A stretch of DNA of 64,000 nt from contig NZ_CP107947.1 in the NCBI RefSeq assembly GCF_036059255.1, forward strand, positions 5,084,001-5,148,000, written 5' to 3'. A program made the position numbers and the translations under genes. This DNA is from Micromonospora sp. NBC_00389 (lineage in GTDB: Bacteria; Actinomycetota; Actinomycetes; Mycobacteriales; Micromonosporaceae). Each line of letters opens with the position of its first letter. The stretch's first letter is position 1. Shown here piece by piece: positions 23,572 through 31,306 of the stretch. Below the pieces are notes generated by a model, which was given only the letters and a program-made list of their open reading frames with translations, made no database searches and was not told the DNA's origin.

Positions 23572-24798
23572 ATGACAGACGACATGACGATCGGCCAGCG
23601 CGTCGCCTTCTACCGGCGCAGGCGAGGGCTCTCCCAAGAGGTGCTGGCTGGTCTGGTCGGCAAGACACAGGAGTGGTTACGCAAAGTCGAGACGAACCGG
23701 GCCGACCTGGATCGCCTCTCGGTCATTCGCGCGATCGCCAAAGCCCTCGACGTATCCCTGGGGGACCTGATCGGCGCACCAAGCCTGTTCGAGTGGTCCG
23801 ACGACTCAGGTCGCGAGACCATCCCCGCACTGCGCGCCGCGCTCCACGACTACCGGCATCTCGCGCCCATGCTGGCCAGCACAGCCGACGTCGAGGCTCC
23901 CGCCCTGCGGGAGATCGAAAACGACGTCGCTGAGATCTGGACCGCCTACCAGCACTCGCGGTACGGCACTCTCGCCCGCCGGCTCCCTTACCTCATCCAC
24001 GACTGCCTCACCGCCACCGAGGCCTACCACGGAGACGACGGTCAGCGCGCGCACGCGATGACCGCCTACGCCCATCAGCTCGCCGCGCTTTTCCTCACCA
24101 AGCTCGGCGAAGGTGACCTCGCCTGGACCGCCGCCAGCCGGGGCCTGGCCGCCGCCAACGCCAGCCATGATCACGTCGTGATCGGCTCGCTCAGCCGCTC
24201 CGCCGCGCATTCCCTCGTCTCCATCGGCGAATACGCTCAGGCTCGCGGCCTCGCCGCCACCGCCGCGCAGTTCCTTGAACCACGGCTCGCCAGGCCCACG
24301 CCGCAACTACTGTCGGTCTACGGCAGCCTGCACCTCGTCTGCGCGCTCGCCGCTGCCCGCGACGACGACCGCGCCTCCGCCGACACCCACATCACCGAGG
24401 CCGATGCCGCCGCGACCCGGCTCGGTGCCGATGGCAACCACGTGTGGACCGCCTTTGGGCCGACCAACGTGTCGATCCACAAGACAACCGTGGCGATGGA
24501 ACTCGGCGACGTGCAGCGCGCCATCGCCATCGGAGCTCCACTCGACACGACCGCCCTGCCCGTCGAACGGCGGGTTCGGCACGCCATCGAAACCGCCCGA
24601 GCCCTCGCCCGGTGGAACCGCATCGACGACGCGCTCGCCGCCCTCCTGAACGCGGAGGTCATAGGGCCCGACCAGGTGCGCTACCACCAGCTCTCTCGCG
24701 ACCTCGTCCGGGACGTCCTCACCCGCCCCCGGCCGCCCCGACTGGCTGTCGAACTCAGCGAACGGATGGGCGTCCGGTCGGGAGGACCTCGCTGGTAA
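23572..24798 (+). CDS. XRE-family transcriptional regulator with TPR-like C-terminus
   Basis: The 408-aa protein has a helix-turn-helix at residues 5-62 (GQRVAFYRRRRGLSQEVLAG, then KVETNRADLDRLSVIRAIAK). The rest is helical and Ala-rich with TPR-like units, as in the large actinobacterial XRE regulators that sense peptides or other ligands through the repeat domain. The start could also be GTG 23563 or ATG 23584; none has an ideal ribosome site. It is divergent from the RiPP operon and separated by an inverted repeat, so it probably controls that operon. Confidence 0.88.
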   Translation: MTDDMTIGQRVAFYRRRRGLSQEVLAGLVGKTQEWLRKVETNRADLDRLSVIRAIAKALDVSLGDLIGAPSLFEWSDDSGRETIPALRAALHDYRHLAPMLASTADVEAPALREIENDVAEIWTAYQHSRYGTLARRLPYLIHDCLTATEAYHGDDGQRAHAMTAYAHQLAALFLTKLGEGDLAWTAASRGLAAANASHDHVVIGSLSRSAAHSLVSIGEYAQARGLAATAAQFLEPRLARPTPQLLSVYGSLHLVCALAAARDDDRASADTHITEADAAATRLGADGNHVWTAFGPTNVSIHKTTVAMELGDVQRAIAIGAPLDTTALPVERRVRHAIETARALARWNRIDDALAALLNAEVIGPDQVRYHQLSRDLVRDVLTRPRPPRLAVELSERMGVRSGGPRW

Positions 24799-24805
24799 CT
24801 GGGGC

Positions 24806-25480
24806 TCAGATCAGCCGGGTCGTGTAGCCGACCGCCACCAGGCGACCAAAGGCCACCTGTACCTCGTCCGGCATCTCCTGCGGAATCGCGAATCCACGCT
24901 CCGCGTACACCTCGATCCGCTGCGTGTCACCGACCAGCATGTTCACGACCCGCCGAGGGTCGCCGATGCTGCTCACGTAGTCGTCAAGGTCCAGAGGATT
25001 CGACGCGCACACCACATCCACCTCCGGCCAGATCAGCTTGCAGGTGGCGTAGGCCCGACGTTGCTGATACGGCCGCGACATGATCAGCACCGACTTCACC
25101 GCGATACCCCGTTCACCCAGGAGCTGACGCGAGTACTCCAGGTTCTCGGCGGTGTTCGTCGCCCGCGGCTCCACGAGAATCGACTCCGCCGGCACGCCCT
25201 GCTCAATCGCGTGCTCGCGGTAGTGCACCGCCTCTCCACGCGGGAACCGCTCGACAGTCGTCGGTGCGTTCGCACCGGTGAACACGATCCACGGGAACAG
25301 GCCTTCATGGAACAGGCGCGTCGCGATGACGGCTACGCCGAGATCATGACTGCCCAGCCCGATCCCCACGTCGCACGGACGCAACTCGTGGTGCATGTCG
25401 TGGTAGCGCCACAGCGTCTCCACGTCTGCCCGGATATCGTCAGGGATCGCGTCGACCGGCGCCGCTGCATGCCGGTTCAT
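24806..25480 (-). CDS. YdcF/SanA/ElyC-family (DUF218) protein
   Basis: The 224-aa product has the DUF218 pattern: GLGSHDLGVAVIATRLF, then WIVFTGANAPT, the ENLEYSRQLL segment with E-T-N before it (PRATNTAENL), and LIMSRPYQQRRAY. Members act in envelope metabolism or bind SAM-like ligands; here no signal peptide exists, so it is cytosolic like YdcF. The ATG at 25480 overlaps the stop of the 72-aa gene (TGATG); a GTG at 25486 is also possible. It ends 8 bp from the convergent XRE gene. Confidence 0.85.
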   Translation of the reverse strand: MNRHAAAPVDAIPDDIRADVETLWRYHDMHHELRPCDVGIGLGSHDLGVAVIATRLFHEGLFPWIVFTGANAPTTVERFPRGEAVHYREHAIEQGVPAESILVEPRATNTAENLEYSRQLLGERGIAVKSVLIMSRPYQQRRAYATCKLIWPEVDVVCASNPLDLDDYVSSIGDPRRVVNMLVGDTQRIEVYAERGFAIPQEMPDEVQVAFGRLVAVGYTTRLI

Positions 25481-25698
25481 CAGCACCTACTAGACAGGGC
25501 AGTCACCGGGGCCCCTCGTCGGACCTTCCCAGGGCCGCCAGCCCCGCCCTCGCCACCCCCAGGAACGACGGCGGCCACCGGCTCGTCCCGCTCACTCAGC
25601 TGGCCCTGGCGCGCAATCCGCAGCAGTTCAGGCAGCACAGCCGACACTGGGAGGCTGCCAGGCGTGGCGTAGGTCCGGTCCGCGCTGGGCTCCCTCAT
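25480..25698 (-). CDS. Short protein of unknown function
   Basis: The 72-aa frame begins at ATG 25698, which overlaps the stop of the replication-relaxation-like frame (ATGA), and ends inside the YdcF gene start. The centre, SAVLPELLRIARQGQLSERDEP, faintly recalls Phd-type antitoxin or short helical adaptor sequences, while the end is Gly/Arg low complexity. It could also be the tail of a frameshifted upstream gene. Confidence 0.4.
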   Translation of the reverse strand: MREPSADRTYATPGSLPVSAVLPELLRIARQGQLSERDEPVAAVVPGGGEGGAGGPGKVRRGAPVTALSSRC

Positions 25699-26414
25699 GC
25701 CGCCAGCGTAGGGGTAGCGAGACAGCGGGGCGACGCTGACTCCACGCACCAGGCCACCCGGCCTGGTCGAGTTGAGGACGTTGGCGGCGGCCGCGGCGTC
25801 CTGGCGCGGTGAGGTGAGGCTCCAACCTCGATGAGGCGGCGTCTGTCATTCTCGCCAGCGATCTGCCACACCTGCTCATCAGGCCAGTGGCGGTACAACG
25901 ACTTCCTCGTGGTGGTGGCGACAGGATTCCGTAGAGGCCTGCGGACCAGATCGGCCAGCAGTTGCTCTTCCCGTTCGGCGTCCTGAGCGATCATCAGAAC
26001 TGCTCCGACCGGCACCACTCGGTCGGTACGCCGGTAGCCGGTGAGCAGCCCGCCCAACCCCGACGTCCGCCGCTCATGCTCGGTGATAGCGTCCCCGACC
26101 ACGCCACGGTCGACGTGCACTAGGAACCGCAGGCACCGCCCGTCCTCCAGCCGTACGCCGTAGCCGTCGGCCCGCAACTGCGCCAGGTCGTGCTGGCGCA
26201 ACCACGCCGAGGTCTCCATGGTCGCCAGCCACTGGAACAGCTCGCACCGCCCCGGGTTCCGCCGCGACACCTCGACCAACGGTAGGAACAGCAGAGCGTG
26301 TGCCGCGCTTGGTAGCCGACGGCCCAGCTGCAGGGGCACATGCCGCCCCGAGGCCACCAGATCGCCGCGCACCACCTCGGCACCCTCGGCCGTGACCTCG
26401 TACCACCAGGACAT
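25695..26414 (-). pseudogene. Truncated replication-relaxation (Replic_Relax) family gene
   Basis: The 239-aa frame starts WYEVTAEGAEVVR, matching the middle of this family (the usual winged-helix start is absent), and has DGRCLRFLVHVDRGVV, VPVGAVLMIAQDAEREEQLL and DEQVWQIAGENDRRRLIEV. The last piece lines up with EPVWQVWGTAGRVRLVDL at the end of the intact homologue at 28.9 kb. After that the frame turns into Pro/Arg-rich sequence, and a better-looking continuation (DAAAAANVLNSTRPGG) lies in another frame near 25815, so a frameshift is likely. The N-terminal part is cut where the broken phosphotransferase begins. Overlap with the 72-aa ORF (ATGA) leaves some chance it is expressed. Confidence 0.55.
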
Positions 26415-26419
26415 CCAGG

Positions 26420-27033
26420 AAGTCCACGCCTATTGCGCCTGGTTCCCGCCCTCGGCGACAGGGCACCCCAACTGCTCGCGGAAACCGACGACCCACCGGC
26501 AATCATCATCACCGCCGTACCGGGCATCCCGCTCAGCCAGCGGCAGCTCGACCCCGAAGCCGAGCAGGATGCGTACCGACAGACAGGGCAACTACTCAAG
26601 AGACTGCACTCCGCCGGACCGCCTCGCCTCACCGGACTGGACAGCCTGGCTCACCGAACGCGCCGAGTACTAGTTCCACCGCGCTGGGGACGGCATCACG
26701 GCCAGCTACCGGGCCCAGGTGCGCGCCCACATGCGAACCCTACGGAACCTCGTACCCCTGCCGGCCGTCCCGTGCCACCTCGACTTCATGCCCCGCAACC
26801 TGATCCACGGCGACGACGGCATTATCCGGTTGATCGACTTCGGGCGCAGCCGCTACGACCTGGCCGCCCGCGACCTCGTACGCCTCGCCGCCCGCATCTG
26901 GCCACTACACCCAGACCTCCGCAGGAGCTTCGTCGACGAGTACGGCCAGCTCAGCAGAGTCGACCACAACGTCCTGGAATACTGCGCCCACCTCGACGCC
27001 CTGACGGCATTGTGCACCGCACCCCTCAGATGA
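26420..27033 (+). pseudogene. Broken APH-family phosphotransferase gene
   Basis: Frame 3 encodes LVPALGDRAPQLLAET and QTGQLLKRLHSAGPPR, the N-lobe/linker of a choline/aminoglycoside kinase fold. The frame then shifts near 26620 to frame 1, where TAG at 26671-26673 interrupts it. After the stop frame 1 resumes with PCHLDFMPRNLIHGDDG (catalytic HxDxxxxN) and IRLIDFGRSRYDLAARDL (metal Asp). The ATP-binding N-terminus is missing. Two lesions plus the truncation make a pseudogene. It abuts the truncated replication-relaxation gene head to head, suggesting a recombination junction near 26.4 kb. Confidence 0.75.
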
Positions 27034-27039
27034 CCTCAA

Positions 27040-27071
27040 GCGCCAGCCAGGTCGTCCCTGTTGGCTGGCGC
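27040..27071. terminator. Hairpin after the broken phosphotransferase
   Basis: GCGCCAGCCA and TGGCTGGCGC form a perfect 10-bp stem with a 12-bp loop, starting 7 bp after the pseudogene stop. Confidence 0.6.
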
Positions 27072-27137
27072 CCTCTCGAGTTTGATGCGAGACTATCTAT
27101 GTAACGCTAAGCATGTGGGAAGCTACATCTAGCGATA

Positions 27138-28025
27138 TTGGTGGTTGCCTTGGGACAGCTTCCGTTGTGGGGACCGGGCACCGGCGAGCATCCGGCACCG
27201 AAGCCAGTCCTGGCACGACCAGCGACACTCCGCCTCCTGATCACAGTGAAGGCGGCACCCAACCCCTCCGCACGCTATGGAGAGACAGTCTGCGTCGGTG
27301 CACTGAGCATGGGCCCTCCATGGACGGGTTGGGTTCGGCTCTACCCCATCCACTACCGCGAATTGGACGACGACAGCAAGTTCCACAAGTACGACATCGT
27401 CCACCTCGAGGCACTGCCGGCCAGGCAGGACCAGCGCCGCGAGAGCTGGAAGCCGATCGTGGACACCATCACCACCGAGCGGCACATTGCCAGTCGGCAG
27501 TCGCGTCGAAACCTCCTCGATCCACTCGTCGAAGACTCCATGTGCCGGCTCAACAAACAGACGCGCGACGACCCGAGCGCACGATCGATCGCGCTGATTC
27601 GCGTCGCCGACATCTCGGCTCTGCAGGTCAAGCGCCACCCCGGCTGGTCGGCGGAGGATCGCAAGAAGATTGCTGGCTACCTCAACCAGCTCGACCTACT
27701 GGAACCGGCCAAGCGCAGCCCGCTTCAGGCACCGCGATTCACCGGCGCCTACCGCTACCGTTGCGCAGACCGTCATTGCCGCGGTCACCAGCAGACGCTC
27801 TGGGACTGGGAGTTCGTCGCCCTACAACATCGCCTGAGCCAGCTCACCGACGCGGAGGCTGCGGATCAGCTGAGACACAAGTTCCTCACCCAGCTCTGCG
27901 CCGCCGACCGGGACGTCGCCTTCTACGTGGGCAACCAAGCGGCAAGACCACAGTCCTTCAGCATCGGCGGTGTCTACGCACCGAGACGGCCCATCAATCG
28001 ATACCGATTGCGCGTCAACCGATGA
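27138..28025 (+). CDS. Unrecognised 295-aa protein with a zinc-like CxxxxC motif
   Basis: The start is uncertain (TTG 27138, GTG 27141 or further in); the conserved-looking part begins LLITVKAAPNPSARYGETVC. It continues with WVRLYPIHYRELDD and FHKYDIVHLEALPARQDQRRESW, a pattern I know from mobile-element and phage-linked genes without known function, then CADRHCRGHQQTLWDWEF, which could bind a metal. The C-terminus has YVGNQAARPQSFSIGGVY. Its 3' end overlaps the convergent DUF4326 gene by 11 bp. Composition is normal for this genome, and it is intact while its surroundings are decayed. Confidence 0.75.
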   Translation: MVVALGQLPLWGPGTGEHPAPKPVLARPATLRLLITVKAAPNPSARYGETVCVGALSMGPPWTGWVRLYPIHYRELDDDSKFHKYDIVHLEALPARQDQRRESWKPIVDTITTERHIASRQSRRNLLDPLVEDSMCRLNKQTRDDPSARSIALIRVADISALQVKRHPGWSAEDRKKIAGYLNQLDLLEPAKRSPLQAPRFTGAYRYRCADRHCRGHQQTLWDWEFVALQHRLSQLTDAEAADQLRHKFLTQLCAADRDVAFYVGNQAARPQSFSIGGVYAPRRPINRYRLRVNR

Positions 28026-28311
28026 TCTCGGTCAGCACATCAGCGTGGCACGTATCCTCGACGCGGCACCAACACGCCAACTGCTTCCCCGTAAGCTCCC
28101 GACGCGCCCGATCAACAAGCGCTGGCTGCCGCACAAGCCACTGCCGGTAAAGACGTAACGCCTCAGCCCGATCGTGCCTTCGAAGGCTGAACGGATTGGC
28201 CCAGGGAGAACGCCGCAGCCCGAACCCCTGCCGCCCCACATAGACGGCACCGGTCGGCACCACCGGGTGGTAGAGGTCCCCCTGCACGCGAACCCGCGAC
28301 TGTGCCACCAC
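28015..28311 (-). CDS. DUF4326 protein
   Basis: The 98-aa protein shows the family's pattern: VYVGRQGFGLRRSPWANPF, then ALRLYRQWL, and near the end GKQLACWCRVEDTCHADVL with the conserved Cys-Trp-Cys and Cys-His. DUF4326 is common in phages and mobile islands and may handle nucleotides or nucleic acid, but its activity is not known. It is convergent with, and overlaps by 11 bp, the 295-aa gene. Confidence 0.88.
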   Translation of the reverse strand: MVAQSRVRVQGDLYHPVVPTGAVYVGRQGFGLRRSPWANPFSLRRHDRAEALRLYRQWLVRQPALVDRARRELTGKQLACWCRVEDTCHADVLTEIIG

Positions 28312-28574
28312 GGGGCCAGCCTAACTGGCAACGACAGGCATCCGGTTGATGCTCGCCGCCGGCCGGGCAGGCCGGGCCGCTGCAGTAATGACATCGATCG
28401 GCTCCTCCGTGCTGCCCGCCCCGGATAACGAGGAGCCGTGTCCACGAGACGTCGCCGCGTCCTGGCCACGCTAACCAGGTCCAACGGCTCCCGAGCACCC
28501 ATCGAGCGACCACCCCCACCGTCAGACGCGAAAAGGGCCCCAGTGAGAACCGCCAGGTCAAGGCCTTGATCGTT

Positions 28575-28625
28575 GGTGCGCCGCCAGGGACTCGAAACCC
28601 GAACCCGCGGATTAAGAGTCCGCTG
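28575..28625 (-). other. 3' half of a tRNA-Lys(CTT) gene, probable attachment-site scar
   Basis: Read on the minus strand, the sequence has an intact anticodon stem-loop (GCGGA-CTCTTAA-TCCGC, anticodon CTT), then a variable loop, a T-arm with TTCGAGT, and an acceptor strand ending CACCA. The 5' side (acceptor, D-arm) is absent: upstream of CAGCGGA the sequence is unrelated. Integrases of actinobacterial elements use the tRNA 3' half as att site, leaving such a partial copy at one end of the insert. The element would then lie to the right, where plasmid-type genes indeed follow. Confidence 0.7.
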
Positions 28626-28748
28626 AGAAGCGAGAGCGTCAAGGAAGCGCTGCGCCTACCGGGACTCAGGCTGGCGGGGGTAGTCCTTCTCCTCGACCGG
28701 CCCCCAAGCACTCGTTACTCGGCTGAGCACGAGGAAGTTGGCGTGTTC

Positions 28749-28836
28749 CATCTACGACGAGGTGCCGCATCTGCACATACCCGAGCCCTACAAGCGGACC
28801 ATCCAGCGCTGGCGTGAACGCACGCTGACCGCCTAA
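28749..28836 (+). pseudogene. C-terminal remnant of an unidentified gene
   Basis: A 28-codon open stretch reads IYDEVPHLHIPEPYKRTIQ and ends WRERTLTA-stop. It looks like the genuine helical end of a protein, but has no start and no continuation upstream. It sits between the tRNA half and the replication-relaxation gene, so it may be a leftover of deleted cargo. Confidence 0.35.
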
Positions 28837-28877
28837 TGGGGCCCCGCCTCACGACCACGGGGCCCAGAGGCGCGGGC

Positions 28878-29774
28878 TCAGAAGGCGATGTCTTGGTCGG
28901 CGGCGGTGTATGGCAGATCGACCAGCCGGACCCGACCGGCGGTGCCCCAGACCTGCCATACCGGCTCGGCAGGGCTGGCGCCGAGTGCGGTGCGCAGTTC
29001 GGCACTGGCGGTGGCGATGGCCGCCTGGGGTGCGAGGGCGGCGAGTCGATGGTGCAGGTTCGCCTCCCGCCGGGCGGACGGTAGGTGGAACAGGACCGGC
29101 CATGTCCAGGTGGTCATCGCGACCAGCCGCTCGTACTTGGCGACTTTCTCGACGAGGATGTCGAGGCGCTCCCCGCCGGTGTCGTACTCGAGGAAGAACG
29201 GCACGGACCGCCGGTGTTCGGTCCAGACGCCGGCCCCGTCCGGGCGGGGCAGCCCTGTTGGTCCGCGGGCCATCATTTGCGGGTCGTCCCCGACGCGGTA
29301 GAACACTCCTGGGCTGTGGAAGGCGGAGGCCGGCTGCCACCGGTCCAGGCTGGTGTTGGGGTGGGTGCGGGAGTGGGCGGCGAGGTCGATGAAGACCTGG
29401 TTGCCGCCGAGCAGGTGTGGCAGGTCCCGCCGCGACGTGAGGGACTGTTTACGGCGGCGTGCTTGGTCCCGGCGGGGTGCTCCCAGTCCGCGTTGGGCGT
29501 GGACGTGGTCGTAGCCGAGCTGGTTCAGGACGTAGTGGTAGGGGTAGGAGCCGCCGTAGGCCCGGTTGGGTCGGAACCGGTCCGCCGCCTGTAGGAGGGT
29601 GAGGCGGCGCAGTCGGCGTTGGGCGAAGTCCAGGGATGGGAACAGGGCCTCGGCGATCTGGTCGGTGGTGAGCACTCCGTGGTCGTACAGCCAGCCGAGC
29701 AGGTGGTCGTCGCGGGCGGTGATGCTTGCCTGCAGGCGCAGCAGCGGATCCGCAGCAGGTAGCCGGTTACGCAT
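28878..29774 (-). CDS. Replication-relaxation family protein (plasmid/ICE type)
   Basis: The ATG at 29774 follows AGGGG with 7-bp spacing and gives 298 aa. Residues 10-75 form a winged helix (HGVLTTDQIAEALFPSLDFA, RRLRRLTLLQAADRF). HYVLNQLGYDHVHAQ links to an endonuclease-like body with FFLEYDTGGERLDILVEKVA and the closing VWQVWGTAGRVRLVDLPY. Family members are found on actinobacterial plasmids and integrative elements, where some help replication or DNA relaxation. It marks the island as element-derived; a degenerate relative lies at 25.7 kb. An upstream 93-aa frame overlaps its start by 8 bp. Confidence 0.85.
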   Translation of the reverse strand: MRNRLPAADPLLRLQASITARDDHLLGWLYDHGVLTTDQIAEALFPSLDFAQRRLRRLTLLQAADRFRPNRAYGGSYPYHYVLNQLGYDHVHAQRGLGAPRRDQARRRKQSLTSRRDLPHLLGGNQVFIDLAAHSRTHPNTSLDRWQPASAFHSPGVFYRVGDDPQMMARGPTGLPRPDGAGVWTEHRRSVPFFLEYDTGGERLDILVEKVAKYERLVAMTTWTWPVLFHLPSARREANLHHRLAALAPQAAIATASAELRTALGASPAEPVWQVWGTAGRVRLVDLPYTAADQDIAF

Positions 29775-30048
29775 AAGCGTCCCCTGGGGGGAGACCCCAG
29801 AGTCGAGGGTCTGTCTGGAGCTGGTGTGAAGTCGTGAAAGCCGATCTGGCCTGGGCTGTTGGTCGGGACAGGGGGTCGGTTCGGGGGTCGGTATCAAGGC
29901 GGACGGTCAAACGGAGACCGACACCGACATCGGCACCGCCGGTCACCTCCATTGCCTTGCCGTGGTGACGTGAGAAAAGGCGCGACGCGGCACGGTGACG
30001 GTGCTGCCGACGCGGAGAAGGGTCGTTGAGCCGAATCAGCATGATCAT
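29767..30048 (-). CDS. Short basic ORF upstream of the replication-relaxation gene
   Basis: The 93-aa frame starts at ATG 30048 (or 30042) with AAGGA nearby and its stop overlaps the next gene's ATG by 8 bp, as a coupled leader gene would. The product is Arg/His-rich at the start and then Thr/Pro/Asp-rich, with no recognised domain. Composition is weakly protein-like, so the call is tentative. Confidence 0.35.
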   Translation of the reverse strand: MIMLIRLNDPSPRRQHRHRAASRLFSRHHGKAMEVTGGADVGVGLRLTVRLDTDPRTDPLSRPTAQARSAFTTSHQLQTDPRLWGLPPGDAYA

Positions 30049-30142
30049 TCTTTCCTTGATCGGGATGCGGGATGGCGGGCGAAGCGCACCGGCCGTTGCG
30101 GCGAGGTGGGCGGGCGGATGCGTTGCCAGGTCGGGTCAGGTT

Positions 30143-30205
30143 CTGTCAGTCGGCGCAGGCCCTGACAAACGCACGGTGTCTGACAGCGATGGCTCGGGCT
30201 GACAG
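30143..30205. repeat. Iteron-like CTGACA repeats
   Basis: CTGACA occurs at 30162, 30180 and 30199, starting 18 and 19 bp apart (CTGACAG in the last two), and an inverted CTGTCAG lies at 30143. The regular spacing near two helix turns, just upstream of the plasmid-type genes, suggests a repressor operator array or a replication-origin iteron set. Confidence 0.5.
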
Positions 30206-30226
30206 GAGTCGCAGGTCGTGGTTCCG

Positions 30227-31099
30227 TCACGCGGCGGCCTTCTGCGACAGATCCGGCGCGGCGGGGATGGGTGGAGTCGTTTCGGCGCGCAGGACGCGCA
30301 CGAGCGCCGAGGCGGTGGCATTGGACAGCTGGTGTCCCTCCGCGCGCAACTGTCGGGCGAGCGCCGTACGGGACAGCGGCGTCCCCTGCACGGCGAGAGT
30401 GCGAGCGGCGGTCCGGGCGTCCGGGACCAGCGCGACGAGCTCCGGACGGCCGTCCCTGTCCGGCGCGCTACCGCCCCGTCGGTCCGGGACCGCCGGACCC
30501 TGGTCCGCTGCGGCCGGGACCGCGGCGGTGGAGTCCCGGACGGCGGCCGTTCTGGGGTGGACCGGCCTCCGGCGGACCCGGACCGACTCGCGGCCGTCCG
30601 GGACCGGGGGTGCGTTGACGGGCGCCGGTCCGGATGTGGTCCGGACGGGCCGCGTGGTCCGGTCGGGCGGGGCAGGGTCGGCGCGGCCGAGAGCGATCTT
30701 CACCATCGCCAGGAAGCCCAACGCCGGCAGCGCGGCGGCGATCCAACCGATCACCGACGCCTCCGCCTTCACCACCTGCGCCGCCAGAGACAGGACAACC
30801 GCCACCGTCAACACCGTGGAGGGAAAGGCGACGCTCTTGCCCAAGCGCCGGTTGCGGCGCAGCTCCAGGCCGCCCGCGATCGATGTCAACTCCAGCACGA
30901 CCGCGTCGGCCCACGCCAGCCAACCCGGCTGGCCATGCGCAGCCGCGACGTCGTGGACGTGACGAAACGACGCGGCGCCGGCCGTCCCGCCGATCACCAG
31001 CATGATTAGCACCTGGACCTGGTTCTCCAGTCGCTCCCGCCCTGACCGCGCCTGGCCGGACGGACCCTGCCGCCGATGCTCAGCCTTCGCCAAGGTCAC
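30227..31099 (-). CDS. DUF2637 domain membrane protein (plasmid/ICE type)
   Basis: The GTG at 31099 gives 290 aa. Residues 25-130 form the DUF2637 unit with four hydrophobic segments (QVLIMLVIGGTAGAASF, then WADAVVLELTSIAGGLELRR and VLTVAVVLSLAAQVVKA). A long Pro/Arg/Ala/Val linker follows, and the last 70 residues form a small helical domain (RTALARQLRAEGHQLSNATA) that resembles a winged-helix end. DUF2637 proteins accompany Spo/Kor/Tra genes on actinobacterial integrative elements; their exact job is unknown. A 41-aa frame upstream overlaps the start. Confidence 0.82.
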   Translation of the reverse strand: MTLAKAEHRRQGPSGQARSGRERLENQVQVLIMLVIGGTAGAASFRHVHDVAAAHGQPGWLAWADAVVLELTSIAGGLELRRNRRLGKSVAFPSTVLTVAVVLSLAAQVVKAEASVIGWIAAALPALGFLAMVKIALGRADPAPPDRTTRPVRTTSGPAPVNAPPVPDGRESVRVRRRPVHPRTAAVRDSTAAVPAAADQGPAVPDRRGGSAPDRDGRPELVALVPDARTAARTLAVQGTPLSRTALARQLRAEGHQLSNATASALVRVLRAETTPPIPAAPDLSQKAAA

Positions 31100-31205
31100 C
31101 CCACCTGCCGGGAGGGATTCCGTGTATGGCGGTGAAGAGGGTGTCTGGGCAGGCGCGGACGGCCATGACCGCAAGCCCCGCCGTGGTGATGTTGAGTGAA
31201 GTCAT
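31080..31205 (-). CDS. Very short ORF cut off by the TnpB element
   Basis: A 41-aa frame, MTSLNITTAGLAVMAV at its start and IPPGRWGDLGEG at its end, overlaps the DUF2637 start by 20 bp, the layout of a coupled small gene. It has no ribosome site; the sequence just upstream belongs to the inserted TnpB element, so its real start may have been displaced. Confidence 0.3.
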   Translation of the reverse strand: MTSLNITTAGLAVMAVRACPDTLFTAIHGIPPGRWGDLGEG

Positions 31206-31306
31206 CAGGATCGCGGCGTGGAAACTCGGCCGTTTAGGGCCGGGAGGTAACGCCGCTGCCTCCCCTCGATGCTCGTCTTGCATGATGGGTGGATAGATTG
31301 TGAGGC

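Larger units (their letters stand above)
28312..28877. other. 566-bp stretch without an intact gene
   Basis: Apart from the tRNA-Lys half at 28575 and a short coding remnant at 28749, I see no gene. All longer frames are low-complexity shadows. The stretch is the probable left boundary of an integrated element. Confidence 0.6.
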
